From NCBI GenBank assembly GCA_025965895.1, contig JAOPWC010000178.1:1-53500 (forward strand): a stretch of 53,500 nt of DNA. Direction: 5' to 3'. Both the position numbers and the translations under genes were made by a program. Positions 45,007-53,399 of this stretch are shown here, piece by piece. The notes beneath the pieces were generated by a model that ran no database searches, was not told where the DNA came from, and was given only the letters and a program-made list of their open reading frames with translations. Each line of letters begins with the position of its first letter. Positions within the stretch are counted from its first letter, which is position 1. This DNA is from Mycobacterium sp. GTDB taxonomy: Bacteria; Actinomycetota; Actinomycetes; Mycobacteriales; Mycobacteriaceae.

Positions 45007-45305
45007 GCGAGAGCGAGTTTCGTCCGCCCATCGGCCCGGTGGACCCCCAGCATCCCGACTGTGCCGCGGTGATGGCCGAGGTGTGGACGCTGCTTGACGG
45101 TGAGTGCACGCCCGAGACGCGCGACAAGCTGCGTCACCATCTGGAGGCCTGCCCGGGCTGCCTGCGCCACTACGGCGTCGAGGAACGCATCCAGAACCTG
45201 ATCGCCCGCAAGTGCGGGGGCGAGAAGGCGCCGGAGCGGCTGCGTCAGCGGCTGATGGTCGAGATCAGACGGACCACGATCTTCCGCGGTCAGTACCGGC
45301 CCTAG
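45003..45305 (+). CDS. rshA: Zinc-binding anti-sigma factor RshA
   Basis: A 100-aa anti-sigma factor with the redox/zinc motif H46-x3-C50-x2-C53 in RHHLEACPGC. Disulfide formation or phosphorylation releases SigH. Additional Cys near residues 20 and 35 may take part. The GTG overlaps the sigH stop. Its TAG shares CTAG (45302-45305) with the convergent bL37 gene. Confidence 0.95.
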   Translation: MSESEFRPPIGPVDPQHPDCAAVMAEVWTLLDGECTPETRDKLRHHLEACPGCLRHYGVEERIQNLIARKCGGEKAPERLRQRLMVEIRRTTIFRGQYRP

Positions 45306-45376
45306 CTGTTGGGGCGCTTGCCGTGGTTGGCCTTCTTGTGTTTGCGGTCACGCTTCTTTCGGCCCCTCTTGGCCAT
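45302..45376 (-). CDS. 50S ribosomal protein bL37
   Basis: A 24-aa highly basic protein, beginning MAKRGRKKRDRK and ending NHGKRPNS. It matches the small actinobacterial ribosomal protein bL37 seen in mycobacterial ribosome structures. The ribosome site AGGAGGGATC lies just upstream of the ATG at 45376. It overlaps the 3' end of rshA on the other strand. Such a short gene is easily missed by gene finders. Confidence 0.93.
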   Translation of the reverse strand: MAKRGRKKRDRKHKKANHGKRPNS

Positions 45377-45471
45377 TGCTGATCCCTCCTCGAGACGTTT
45401 GCACTCAGTGTCGCATGTCGCTTTGTGGTTCGATGGAGCGGCAAGCAGGGCAGTAGACGAACGGGGTGAGA

Positions 45472-45687
45472 ATGGCCGAGGACGTTCGCGCGGAAATCGT
45501 GGCCAGTGTGCTCGAGGTTGTGGTCAGCGAGGGCGATCAGGTCGGCGCGGGGGACACCCTGGTCCTGCTGGAGTCGATGAAGATGGAGATCCCGGTGCAC
45601 GCCGAGGTGGCCGGCACGGTGACGCAGGTCAAGGTTTCTGTGGGTGACGTGATCCGCGCCGGCGACCTGATCGCGGTGATCTCCTAG
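45472..45687 (+). CDS. Biotinylated/lipoyl domain protein TB7.3
   Basis: A 71-aa single biotinyl domain. The attachment lysine is K37 in LESMKMEIPV and the domain shows the usual paired strands (VSVGDVIRAGDLIAVIS). It matches the M. tuberculosis biotinylated protein TB7.3 (Rv3221c). It has no partner carboxylase here. The ATG at 45472 was used; a GTG two codons upstream is possible. It ends 7 bp before pdtaS. Confidence 0.95.
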   Translation: MAEDVRAEIVASVLEVVVSEGDQVGAGDTLVLLESMKMEIPVHAEVAGTVTQVKVSVGDVIRAGDLIAVIS

Positions 45688-45694
45688 CCGACAG

Positions 45695-47188
45695 ATGTCT
45701 ACTCTCGGTGACCTGCTTGCCGAGCACACCGTTCTCCCGGGCAACGCGGTCGACCATCTTCACGCGGTGGTAGGGGAGTGGCAGCTGCTGGCTGACCTGT
45801 CCTTCGCCGACTACCTGATGTGGGTGCGGCGCGACGACGGCGCGCTGGTGTGCGTCGCGCAGTGCCGGCCCAACACAGCGCCGACGGTGTTGATGACCGA
45901 CGCCGTCGCCACGGTGGCCGGCGCTGAGCAGTTGCCGCTGGTGACTGCCGCTTTCGACACGGGGGCGATCGGGCGGGAGAGCGACAGCGGCAGCGCGGAA
46001 ACCGAGGGCCTGAACGTCGAGGCCGTGCCCGTCCGGCACGGCAACCACGTCGTGGCGGTGCTGACGCACCAGACTGCACTGGCCGCGCGACGCAAGTCCA
46101 GCCCGCTGGAGATCGCCTACCTCGAGTGCGCGAGCGACCTGGTGCGGATGCTCTCGGAGGGGACGTTTCCCAACGTCGGTGATCTGCCGATGTCGCGCTC
46201 GAGCCCACGGGTCGGGGACGGCTTCATCCGCCTCGACGTCGACGGCAACGTCGTCTTCGCGAGCCCCAACGCGTTGTCGGCCTACCACCGAATGGGTCTG
46301 ACTTCGGAACTCGAGGGCCACAACCTGGTGAGCATCACCCGGCCGCTGATCTCCGACCCGTTCGAGGCACAGGAACTCGCCGAGCACGTGCGCGATTCGC
46401 TGACCGGGGGCTCCAGCATGCGGCTGGAGGTCGACGCTGGCGGGGCCGCGGTGTTGCTGCGCACCCTGCCGCTCGTCGTGCACGGCATATCCGTCGGGGC
46501 AGCCGTACTGATCCGCGACGTCACGGAGGTCAAACGCCGCGACAGGGCGCTGCTCAGCAAGGACGCGACCATCCGCGAGATCCATCACCGGGTCAAGAAC
46601 AACCTGCAGACGGTCGCGGCGCTGCTGCGGCTGCAGGCCCGGCGCACCAGCAACGCCGAAGGCCGCGAGGCGCTGATTGAGTCGGTGCGACGGGTGTCAT
46701 CGATCGCGCTGGTGCACGACGCGCTCTCGATGTCGGTCGACGAAGAGGTCAATCTCGACGAGGTGGTGGACCGGATCCTGCCGATCATGAACGACGTGGC
46801 GACCGTCGACTCGCAGATTCGGGTCACCCGCGTCGGCGCCCTGGGGGTGCTCGACGCCGACCGGGCCACGGCGCTGATCCTGGTCATCACCGAGCTGGTG
46901 CAGAACGCGATCGAGCACGCTTTCGACTCGACCGGCAAGCACGGATGGGTCACCATCCGCGCCGAACGCTCGGCGCGCTGGCTCGACGTCGTCGTCCACG
47001 ACAACGGCCGTGGCCTACCCGACGGGTTCAGCCTGGAGAAGTCGGACCGACTGGGTTTGCAGATCGTGCGGACGCTGGTGTCGACCGAACTCGACGGCTC
47101 GCTGGGCATGCACGACGCGCCGGCCGGCGGAACCGACGTGATATTGCGGGTGCCGATCGGCCGCCGCGCACGAGTCGCGGGAATTTAG
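45695..47188 (+). CDS. pdtaS: Sensor histidine kinase PdtaS
   Basis: A 497-aa cytosolic kinase: GAF-like domain (about residues 10-160), PAS (170-280), then HisKA_2 with the phosphorylated His in EIHHRVKNNLQTVAALL (residues 297-298) and a HATPase_c domain (ELVQNAIEHAF, VHDNGRGLPDGF, DRLGLQIVRTL). It is the orphan partner of the RNA-binding antiterminator PdtaR. There is no transmembrane helix, consistent with a cytoplasmic sensor. The ATG is at 45695. Confidence 0.95.
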   Translation: MSTLGDLLAEHTVLPGNAVDHLHAVVGEWQLLADLSFADYLMWVRRDDGALVCVAQCRPNTAPTVLMTDAVATVAGAEQLPLVTAAFDTGAIGRESDSGSAETEGLNVEAVPVRHGNHVVAVLTHQTALAARRKSSPLEIAYLECASDLVRMLSEGTFPNVGDLPMSRSSPRVGDGFIRLDVDGNVVFASPNALSAYHRMGLTSELEGHNLVSITRPLISDPFEAQELAEHVRDSLTGGSSMRLEVDAGGAAVLLRTLPLVVHGISVGAAVLIRDVTEVKRRDRALLSKDATIREIHHRVKNNLQTVAALLRLQARRTSNAEGREALIESVRRVSSIALVHDALSMSVDEEVNLDEVVDRILPIMNDVATVDSQIRVTRVGALGVLDADRATALILVITELVQNAIEHAFDSTGKHGWVTIRAERSARWLDVVVHDNGRGLPDGFSLEKSDRLGLQIVRTLVSTELDGSLGMHDAPAGGTDVILRVPIGRRARVAGI

Positions 47189-47192
47189 CCCG

Positions 47193-47216
47193 GCAATTAT
47201 CGGCAACGATAATTGC
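47193..47216. terminator. Bidirectional hairpin terminator between pdtaS and whiB1
   Basis: GCAATTATCG (47193-47202) and CGATAATTGC (47207-47216) form a perfect 10-bp stem with a GCAA (GNRA) tetraloop. It sits 5 bp after the pdtaS stop and 43 bp beyond the whiB1 stop, so it can serve both convergent genes. The stem is unusually AT-rich for this genome. Confidence 0.7.
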
Positions 47217-47258
47217 AATGAATTTGTCGGGCGCAATTCCATCATTGCCCGGGAGGGG

Positions 47259-47513
47259 CTAGACGCTGCTACGGGCCCGGGTGCGCGCATTGCGGCGCTT
47301 CAGCGCACGCCGCTCATCTTCGCTCATGCCGCCCCAGACACCGGCGTCCTGGCCGGTCTCCAACGCCCAGGTGAGGCATTCGGTGGTCACCGGACACCGG
47401 TTGCATACCAGTTTCGCGTCAGCAATCTGGGCAAGGGCCGGCCCACTGTTTCCCACCGGGAAGAACAGCTCCGGATCCTCGTCACGACAGACCGCCTTGT
47501 GGCGCCAATCCAT
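47259..47513 (-). CDS. whiB1: WhiB-family regulator WhiB1
   Basis: An 84-aa essential, nitric-oxide-sensitive [4Fe-4S] regulator that binds SigA. Cluster cysteines are C9, C37, C40 and C46, and the GVWGGMSEDERRALKRR tail is present. The ATG at 47513 is preceded by AGGAGTATTTTC. Length equals that of M. tuberculosis WhiB1. Its promoter region carries a CRP-like site at 47651-47666. Confidence 0.96.
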   Translation of the reverse strand: MDWRHKAVCRDEDPELFFPVGNSGPALAQIADAKLVCNRCPVTTECLTWALETGQDAGVWGGMSEDERRALKRRNARTRARSSV

Positions 47514-47531
47514 GAAAATACTCCTTGGCTG

Positions 47532-47551
47532 TGTGCGCGGCGATGCGCACA
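47532..47551. repeat. Inverted repeat in the whiB1 leader
   Basis: TGTGCGC (47532-47538) and GCGCACA (47545-47551), a perfect 7-bp inverted repeat with a 6-nt spacer, 18-38 nt upstream of the whiB1 ATG. It could be a binding site or an mRNA hairpin just before the ribosome site. Confidence 0.5.
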
Positions 47552-47629
47552 GATGTGTCTTCAACTGTTAACGCGCGCACTCGAATGTTTCGGCACTGTT
47601 GCATGTGATCGTTTCACAAGCCCAACAGA

Positions 47630-47635
47630 TGTCAA
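47630..47635 (-). promoter_or_regulatory. Candidate -35 of whiB1
   Basis: On the minus strand TTGACA, a perfect SigA -35, lies 117 nt upstream of the ATG. A start of transcription near 47600 would follow. The -10 region is not a clear match. Confidence 0.4.
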
Positions 47636-47650
47636 TAGTGCGGGTTAACA

Positions 47651-47666
47651 CGTGTGCTATCTCACT
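47651..47666. promoter_or_regulatory. CRP-family site upstream of whiB1
   Basis: On the minus strand AGTGAGATAGCACACG matches the consensus TGTGA-N6-TCACA at GTG..CAC and differs by one base from the site I recall for M. tuberculosis whiB1, which binds Rv3676 (CRP). Its centre is about 58 nt upstream of the start of transcription predicted from the TTGACA. Confidence 0.65.
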
Positions 47667-47748
47667 ATCGTGGTCTGTTACCAGACCGCTTACTCGTTTG
47701 TACTACACTCAATCCACCTGTGCCCACAATTGGCCGAGCCAAACTTAG

Positions 47749-48720
47749 TCACTCCAGGTCAGCAAGGGTTTTTGCGGGTGGCGCGACCACGCCCAAAGCG
47801 TCCGGCACCGATGTGAACGTCCACTCCTGGTTCACTCCCACGTAGTCTCCGTCGATTTGGCTGGCGACTGGGCTCTCGGCGCTCACCTTCACCCACGGCA
47901 GGTCGTCGTGGCGGATCAGGTGCTTGGCCTCCAGCCGGGGTTGTTTGGCGAGCATCTGCCGCACCAGCCCCAGGTTGGCCCAGACGTTCATGCTGGTCGT
48001 CGCGAACACGCCGAGCCCCGACTCGTATGTGGTCCGCGGGTTCGTCCAGACCGGGCGAGTGTTGGCGTACGTCCACGGGTTGGCGTTCGACACGAACACC
48101 AAATGCACGCCGGTGGCCGGCGGTCGGCCGGGCAACTGCAGGGTCATGCGCGGCTCGCGGCGCGCACTGCGCAGCATCAGCGGCACGGTGGTGCGGATGT
48201 AGCGGGAGCTCGTGACGCGCCTGCCCTTGTTGCGCTGCGCTTCGACCGCGGCCACCACTTCGCCGTCCACGCCCATGCCGGCGGTGAACAGCGCCCAGCG
48301 CTCGCCGCAGTCCATCAGCCCGATGCGCCGCCAACGCTCGTGACGGCCGTGCTGGCCCAGCAGGTCGACCAGCTGGTTGGTGGCTTCAACAGGGTCCGGG
48401 CTGATGCCCAGCGAGCGGGCGAAGACGTTGGCCGACCCGCCGGGCACCACGCTGACGGCAGGCACGTGTCCGTGGTCGGACCCGCCGGGCGGACCCAGCA
48501 CGCCGTTGACCACCTCGTTGACGGTCCCGTCTCCGCCGTGGACGATCACCACGTCCATCCCGTCGCGAGCGGCGGCCCGCGCTATCTCAGTCGCATGGCC
48601 CCGGTGATCGGTGTGCGCGACCGTGAGGTGGGCGCGACTTTCCAGCGCGTGCGCGAGCAGGTCCCGGGCTGCCGCAGTGGTCGACGTCGCGTTGGGGTTC
48701 ACGATCAGAACGGCGCGCAC
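47749..48720 (-). CDS. Diacylglycerol/lipid kinase family protein
   Basis: A 323-aa DAGK-type lipid kinase (Rv3218 by position). Motifs: IVNPNATSTTAAARDLLA near the N-terminus, the catalytic GGDGTVNEVVNGV (residues 62-74) and PGGSANVFARSLG. It probably phosphorylates a lipid such as diacylglycerol; the specific substrate is unknown. The GTG at 48720 is 37 bp from the divergent membrane-protein gene. Confidence 0.9.
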   Translation of the reverse strand: MRAVLIVNPNATSTTAAARDLLAHALESRAHLTVAHTDHRGHATEIARAAARDGMDVVIVHGGDGTVNEVVNGVLGPPGGSDHGHVPAVSVVPGGSANVFARSLGISPDPVEATNQLVDLLGQHGRHERWRRIGLMDCGERWALFTAGMGVDGEVVAAVEAQRNKGRRVTSSRYIRTTVPLMLRSARREPRMTLQLPGRPPATGVHLVFVSNANPWTYANTRPVWTNPRTTYESGLGVFATTSMNVWANLGLVRQMLAKQPRLEAKHLIRHDDLPWVKVSAESPVASQIDGDYVGVNQEWTFTSVPDALGVVAPPAKTLADLE

Positions 48721-48757
48721 GGGGCATCAGCCTAATGCGAGCTTCTAGGCTGAACCG

Positions 48758-49192
48758 GTGACCAGTCGCCCGCCCGCCCAGGTGCGCCGCGCCGGGCTCG
48801 CCGTCGCGGCGGAGGGCGTCGCCGCAGTGGTCGTGGCGATCGTGCTGGTCATTCGCGGCGTGGCCGGTGCCGACCAGCGCGTCGTCAACGGCTTCGGCAC
48901 CGCGGCCTGGTTCGTGCTGGCCGGCGGGGCCGTGCTGGGCGCCGGATGGGCACTGTGGACCGGCCGGCGGTGGGGCCGCGGCGTGGCCGTGTTCGCCCAG
49001 CTGCTGCTGTTGCCCGTCGCCTGGTACCTGACCGCGGGATCGCACCAGCCGGCCTACGGCATCCCGGTTGGCGTCGTCGCGATCGGCACGCTGGTGTTGC
49101 TGTTCAGCCCCGCCGCGCTGCGCTGGGTGTCCGGCGTCGACGGACCTCAGGATCCGGCCAGCTCCGACAGCGCCGGACCCGAAACTCGGTAG
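48758..49192 (+). CDS. Conserved membrane protein (Rv3217c type)
   Basis: A 144-aa integral membrane protein with about four hydrophobic helices (residues 12-32, 48-66, 72-92, 100-120) and a short Asp/Ser-rich C-terminal tail. Function unknown. The GTG at 48758 is the start. Its 3' end overlaps the convergent GNAT gene by 46 bp. Confidence 0.83.
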   Translation: MTSRPPAQVRRAGLAVAAEGVAAVVVAIVLVIRGVAGADQRVVNGFGTAAWFVLAGGAVLGAGWALWTGRRWGRGVAVFAQLLLLPVAWYLTAGSHQPAYGIPVGVVAIGTLVLLFSPAALRWVSGVDGPQDPASSDSAGPETR

Positions 49193-49617
49193 GTGAGCCA
49201 CTCAGTCAGTGGCTGACCGCCGACGGCGCCGTACAGCGCGATCGCGTCGGTGTTCCAGTCCAGCACCGCCCACGTCAAGCGCGTGTAGCCGGCCGCCACG
49301 CATAGCCGGGCCAGCTCCGACAGCAGTGCACGGGCCAGCCCCCGGCGCCGGAACGCGGGGCGTACGAACAGGTCTTCCAGATAGATGCCCGCTTCGCCGT
49401 CCCAGGTGGAGAAGTTGAGGAACCACAGTGCCCCCGCGGCGATCTCGCCGTCCACCTCCGCGACATGCCCGTGCACGGTGGCGCTGTCGCCGAAAAGTGC
49501 TGTGTGCAGCTGGCTTTCGGTGACGGTGCAGTGCTCAGCGGCCTTCTCGAACGCGGCCAGCTCATGGATCATCGCAGTCAGCTGCGCGACGTCACCGGGA
49601 GCCGCCCGCCTGATCAC
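49147..49617 (-). CDS. GNAT family N-acetyltransferase
   Basis: A 156-aa GNAT acetyltransferase (Rv3216 by position). The acetyl-CoA loop is RPAFRRRGLARALLSELARL near residues 86-105, and the fold begins IRRAAPGDVAQLTAMIHELAAFE. It resembles diamine/spermidine-type acetyltransferases (FEKAAEHCTVTESQL), but the acceptor is uncertain. The GTG start at 49617 overlaps the entC stop (GTGA). Confidence 0.88.
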   Translation of the reverse strand: MIRRAAPGDVAQLTAMIHELAAFEKAAEHCTVTESQLHTALFGDSATVHGHVAEVDGEIAAGALWFLNFSTWDGEAGIYLEDLFVRPAFRRRGLARALLSELARLCVAAGYTRLTWAVLDWNTDAIALYGAVGGQPLTEWLTYRVSGPALSELAGS

Positions 49618-50711
49618 GCCGCAACCCCCAGTGCCGACAGTATCGTTCTGAATTTTGTTGTGGTCTCAGCCAATTCGTCGGCGACCTCGGAATCGGCCAC
49701 GATACCGCCCCCGGAGTAGGCGCGCGCGCCGCGCCGATCCGCCGACAGCTCGGCGCACCTGATCGTGACCACCCACCGGCCGTCGCCGTGGCGGTCACAC
49801 CAGCCCGCCGCGCCCGCGTAGAAGCCGCGGTCGCCCTCCAGTTCGGCGATCATCGCGACGGCATCGTCTGTCGGCACCCCGCCGACCGCGGGTGTCGGAT
49901 GCAGAACCAGCGCGAGATCCAAAGCGGTGGTGGAGGTTTCGCGGAGGCGCCCGGTAATCGGAGTGCTCAGGTGCCACAGCGCGGCCGTGCTGCTCAGCTG
50001 CGGCGTGGGGGCGATCTGCAGGTCCACGCACAGCGGATCAAGGGCCTTACGCATCGCGTCGACCACCAGCGCATGCTCGAGCCGGTTCTTGGCCGACTCT
50101 TGTAGCGCGGCGCCGTTGGCGCGGTCGGTGTCCGGGTCGGGGGAGCGCGGCGCCGACCCGGCGAACGGTTGACAGGTGACGCGCTCGCCGTTGCGGGCCA
50201 CCAGCAGCTCGGGACTTGCGCCGACGAGGGTGGCGCCGGCATGGCGGCCGCCGGCCGGTGACAGGTCGGCGCCGTAGACGTAGGCCGCCGGGTCGGCGGC
50301 CGCCAGCCGCCTCAGCAGCGTCGGAACGTCCAGCGGGTCGTCTGCCGTGAGGTCCAGCGCACGGGCCAGCACCACTTTGCGCAACGCGGAATCGGGGTCG
50401 GTCAGCGCGGCGAGGGCCCGCCGGATCCGGGCCGAGTGCTCGTCGGGCGCCGGGACGGTGGCCGCCACGCGCACGGGCGGCAGCCGCCGCGTCGGCCACG
50501 ACGGCAACTCGTCGCCGAAGGTATGAGTCCGCGGACGCAGCAGCGCCGCCGGCTGCGACACGTCAAACGGCAACGCGCCGACGATGATCGGCGTCGTCCC
50601 TCCCCGCAGTGCCGTCCGTGCGGCCGCAGCGTCGGGATAGGTGCTGTGGATGCCCTCGGCCACCAGCGTTCCGCCGGGGCCGGCCAGCACGAAGGGTGGC
50701 TGACCCGTCAC
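49614..50711 (-). CDS. entC: Isochorismate synthase
   Basis: A 365-aa chorismate-utilising enzyme. The C-terminal half carries LRKVVLARALDLTA, VGASPELLVARNGERVTCQPFAGSAPRSPDPDTDRANGAALQESAKNRLEH, and LVLHPTPAVGGVPTDDAVAMI. Isochorismate feeds menaquinone or mycobactin/salicylate synthesis. The GTG at 50711 overlaps the gpm2 stop; the stop overlaps GNAT, so gpm2-entC-GNAT are a coupled unit. No men or mbt genes lie nearby. Confidence 0.92.
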   Translation of the reverse strand: MTGQPPFVLAGPGGTLVAEGIHSTYPDAAAARTALRGGTTPIIVGALPFDVSQPAALLRPRTHTFGDELPSWPTRRLPPVRVAATVPAPDEHSARIRRALAALTDPDSALRKVVLARALDLTADDPLDVPTLLRRLAAADPAAYVYGADLSPAGGRHAGATLVGASPELLVARNGERVTCQPFAGSAPRSPDPDTDRANGAALQESAKNRLEHALVVDAMRKALDPLCVDLQIAPTPQLSSTAALWHLSTPITGRLRETSTTALDLALVLHPTPAVGGVPTDDAVAMIAELEGDRGFYAGAAGWCDRHGDGRWVVTIRCAELSADRRGARAYSGGGIVADSEVADELAETTTKFRTILSALGVAA

Positions 50712-51319
50712 TGGTCCGCGGCCGGACGCGGATAGACCGTCAACCCGAGTGCGCCGAGCTGGCGGACCCTGTACTCGAATCCGCACACCGCGAGCGATGC
50801 GGCGGGCATCGCAAACCGCGCACCCCCGGACACCGGCAGTTCGAGCCAGCGCGCGATGACCGCCCGGGAAAAGTGGCCGTGTCCGACGAACACCACATCG
50901 CGCGACTCCATGTGCTGCAGCGCCAGCGCGACGGCCTTGTCGGCGCGCTCGCCGACCTGCTCCACGCTCTCGCCGCCCTCGCAGCCATCGGTCCACAGAA
51001 ACCAGCAGGGAACTCTCGCGCGGATGTCGTGGGTGGTCAGACCCTCGTAGGCGCCGTAGTCCCATTCGGCCAGCAGCGGCGTGACCTCGTCGACCTTCAG
51101 CCCGGCCAGCTCCGCGGTCAGCACCGCGCGTTTGCGAGGACTGCTCACCACGTACGGATTGTCGAGATGCAGATGCGCCAGCGCTTCCGCGGCCATCTTC
51201 GCCTGCTCGCGGCCATGCTCGGTGAGGTCCAGATCGGTGCGGCCGGTGTGCCGCCCCGACCGCGACCATTCCGTTTCGCCGTGCCGAAGCAGCACTAGTC
51301 GATGGGTTTCGATCGCCAC
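50708..51319 (-). CDS. gpm2: Histidine phosphatase family protein (Rv3214/Gpm2 acid phosphatase)
   Basis: A 203-aa histidine phosphatase superfamily protein. The catalytic RHG motif is LLRHGETEW, with SSPRKRAVLTAEL and the second His in VFVGHGHFSRA. The M. tuberculosis homologue was first called a phosphoglycerate mutase but behaves as an acid phosphatase. The GTG at 51319 was selected; the gene is 57 bp from the divergent parA-like gene. Confidence 0.9.
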   Translation of the reverse strand: MAIETHRLVLLRHGETEWSRSGRHTGRTDLDLTEHGREQAKMAAEALAHLHLDNPYVVSSPRKRAVLTAELAGLKVDEVTPLLAEWDYGAYEGLTTHDIRARVPCWFLWTDGCEGGESVEQVGERADKAVALALQHMESRDVVFVGHGHFSRAVIARWLELPVSGGARFAMPAASLAVCGFEYRVRQLGALGLTVYPRPAADQ

Positions 51320-51376
51320 CTGCTGATTGTGCCGCAAGGGCCGCGCGGCGGTCCGGGTGCGTGCTTGGATGAACAT

Positions 51377-52171
51377 GTGAGTCGAGTACTGGCGGTGGCC
51401 AACCAGAAGGGCGGTGTTGCCAAGACGACGACGGTCGCGTCGTTGGGGGCGGCGATGGTGGAGCAGGGCCAGCGCGTGCTGCTGGTCGATCTCGACCCGC
51501 AGGGGTGTTTGACGTTCTCCCTCGGCCACGACCCGGACAAGCTTCCGGTGTCGGTGCACGAGGTGCTGCTCGGCGAGGTGGAGCCATCGGCGGCCCTGGT
51601 GGACACCGACGAGGGAATGACGCTGCTGCCGGCCAACATCGACCTGGCCGGTGTCGAAGCGATGCTGCTGATGCGCGCGGGACGCGAGTACGCCCTCAAA
51701 CGCGCGCTGGCGAAGATTCGCAGCGATTTCGACGCGGTGATCGTCGACTGCCCACCCTCACTGGGTGTGCTGACGCTGAACGCCCTGACGGCCGCCGACG
51801 AGGTGATCGTCCCGCTGCAGTGCGAAATGCTCGCGCACCGCGGCGTCGGTCAGTTCCTGCGCACGGTGACCGACGTACAGCAGATCACCAACGCCGATCT
51901 GGCGCTGCTCGGCGCGCTGCCGACGCTGTACGACTCACGGACCACGCACAGCCGCGATGTGCTCCTCGACGTCGCCGACCGCTACGGCCTGCCGGTCCTG
52001 GCACCGCCGATCCCGCGCACGGTGCGGTTCGCCGAGGCCAGCGCGTCGGGGTCGTCGGTGTTGGCCGGCAGGAAGAACAAGGGTTCGGTGGCCTACCGTG
52101 ATCTGGCGAGGGAATTGCTCAAGCACTGGAAATCAGGGAAGCCCCTGCCCAGCTTCGCCCCCGAGGTGTGA
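51377..52171 (+). CDS. ParA-family ATPase
   Basis: A 264-aa P-loop ATPase of the ParA/MinD group (Rv3213c by position). It has a deviant Walker A KGGVAKTTTVASLG near residue 12, LLVDLDPQGCLTFSLGHDP, and DAVIVDCPPSLGVLTLNAL. No ParB partner is adjacent. The GTG at 51377 was chosen because the ATPase motif starts there. It may act in polar positioning of cargo rather than in chromosome segregation; this is inference. Confidence 0.9.
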   Translation: MSRVLAVANQKGGVAKTTTVASLGAAMVEQGQRVLLVDLDPQGCLTFSLGHDPDKLPVSVHEVLLGEVEPSAALVDTDEGMTLLPANIDLAGVEAMLLMRAGREYALKRALAKIRSDFDAVIVDCPPSLGVLTLNALTAADEVIVPLQCEMLAHRGVGQFLRTVTDVQQITNADLALLGALPTLYDSRTTHSRDVLLDVADRYGLPVLAPPIPRTVRFAEASASGSSVLAGRKNKGSVAYRDLARELLKHWKSGKPLPSFAPEV

Positions 52172-52173
52172 GG

Positions 52174-53391
52174 TCAGCCGCGTTCGCCGAGCGCGACCAG
52201 GGTGGCCCCGCGCTGCTCGAGAACCGTCGTCCCCGCCACAGCGGGCACGATCGGTCCGGCCGCCGCGCCGCGGTCGACAGGGATCATCCGCTGTAGAGTG
52301 CCGTGGGCCGATTCGTAGACGCCGATGCCGCCGGTGACCGGGATCAGCAGCTGATCGGCCATGATCGTGCCGGGGCCCAGGGGAACGGCGGTGCCGGCGT
52401 TCACGGTGTAGCGGTAGGCCAGGGTGTCGGCGTCCAGCACGACCACGCTGTCGCCGGTCCAGTACGTCAGCAGGCCGGCCGCACGCGTCACCGTGCCGTC
52501 GGGAGCCGCGGGCTTGGGCAGCAGGGTGCTCGAGACTTCCTGCCCGGTCTCGTCGTAGACCGCGATCCGCGGCTGCGGGGTGGGCAGATACGCAGCGGTG
52601 CGGAGGTCCGATACCGCGAGAACCTTGGCGCCGGAGTCAGGGCTGACGCCCGGCTGCTGGGCGTACCGCTGATCCGGTGAGACGTCCTCCTTGGCCACCT
52701 TGAGCAGCGTCAGGCGCACGCTCGGGTTGTTCGGGCAGGTCTGCAGGATCGACATTCCCGACGAGCTGGCAGCCGACGACAGGAACTGGCAGGGCGGCTT
52801 CGCCGGCACCGGCGGGTTGACCGGCGCGTCAAGGTCGCCGTAAGCGAGGGTCCGCACCATGTCGGAACGCCACATCTCCACCCGGGTGCGACCGGCCGAC
52901 AACACGGTCGTGCCGTCGGAGGACAGCGTGATCTGCTTGTCGGCGTAGCCGCTGCGGGTGGGACCGCGTTGCCCGGTCCGCGCGTCGATGGTGCTGACCT
53001 GACCGCATCCGCGATCGTCGGGATAAACCGCTACCGCGAGGTCATAGACCCAGGTCACCCCGCACAGCTCGCGGTCGCGTGCGAAGCTCCACCGCTGCGC
53101 GCCGGTGGCCGGGTCGCGCCCTGCCATCTCGCGCCCGTTGCCGGTGATAACGGCGCCGTCGACGAGCACCGGCGCGCGGGTGCGCGGGCTGTCCGCCGTC
53201 CACAGCTGCTGAACCCTCGCGGGCACCGCCCGCGCCGGGGCGACGACGGGCGCCGGGGTGGCGGCGGGTCGGCTGATTGTGGCCCGCGCATCGCTGGTCC
53301 ACCAGATCAGCGCGGCGGCCACCGCGACCACCATGGCGATTGCCGCGGCGGCCAGTAGATCGGCCCTGGTGCGGCGCTCGGGTTTGATCAA
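52174..53391 (-). CDS. Membrane-anchored PQQ-like beta-propeller protein (Rv3212 type)
   Basis: A 405-aa protein with an N-terminal cytoplasmic segment, one transmembrane helix at about residues 12-31 (LLAAAAIAMVVAVAAALIWW), then an extracytoplasmic domain of repeated beta-strand blades (LVDGAVITGNGREMAGRDPATGAQRWSF...). The TTG start at 53391 is 8 nt after the rhlE stop and is the first possible start after it. It probably acts in the envelope; the partner is unknown. Length agrees with M. tuberculosis Rv3212 (about 407 aa). Confidence 0.87.
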   Translation of the reverse strand: MIKPERRTRADLLAAAAIAMVVAVAAALIWWTSDARATISRPAATPAPVVAPARAVPARVQQLWTADSPRTRAPVLVDGAVITGNGREMAGRDPATGAQRWSFARDRELCGVTWVYDLAVAVYPDDRGCGQVSTIDARTGQRGPTRSGYADKQITLSSDGTTVLSAGRTRVEMWRSDMVRTLAYGDLDAPVNPPVPAKPPCQFLSSAASSSGMSILQTCPNNPSVRLTLLKVAKEDVSPDQRYAQQPGVSPDSGAKVLAVSDLRTAAYLPTPQPRIAVYDETGQEVSSTLLPKPAAPDGTVTRAAGLLTYWTGDSVVVLDADTLAYRYTVNAGTAVPLGPGTIMADQLLIPVTGGIGVYESAHGTLQRMIPVDRGAAAGPIVPAVAGTTVLEQRGATLVALGERG

Positions 53392-53399
53392 CGAGCCGG

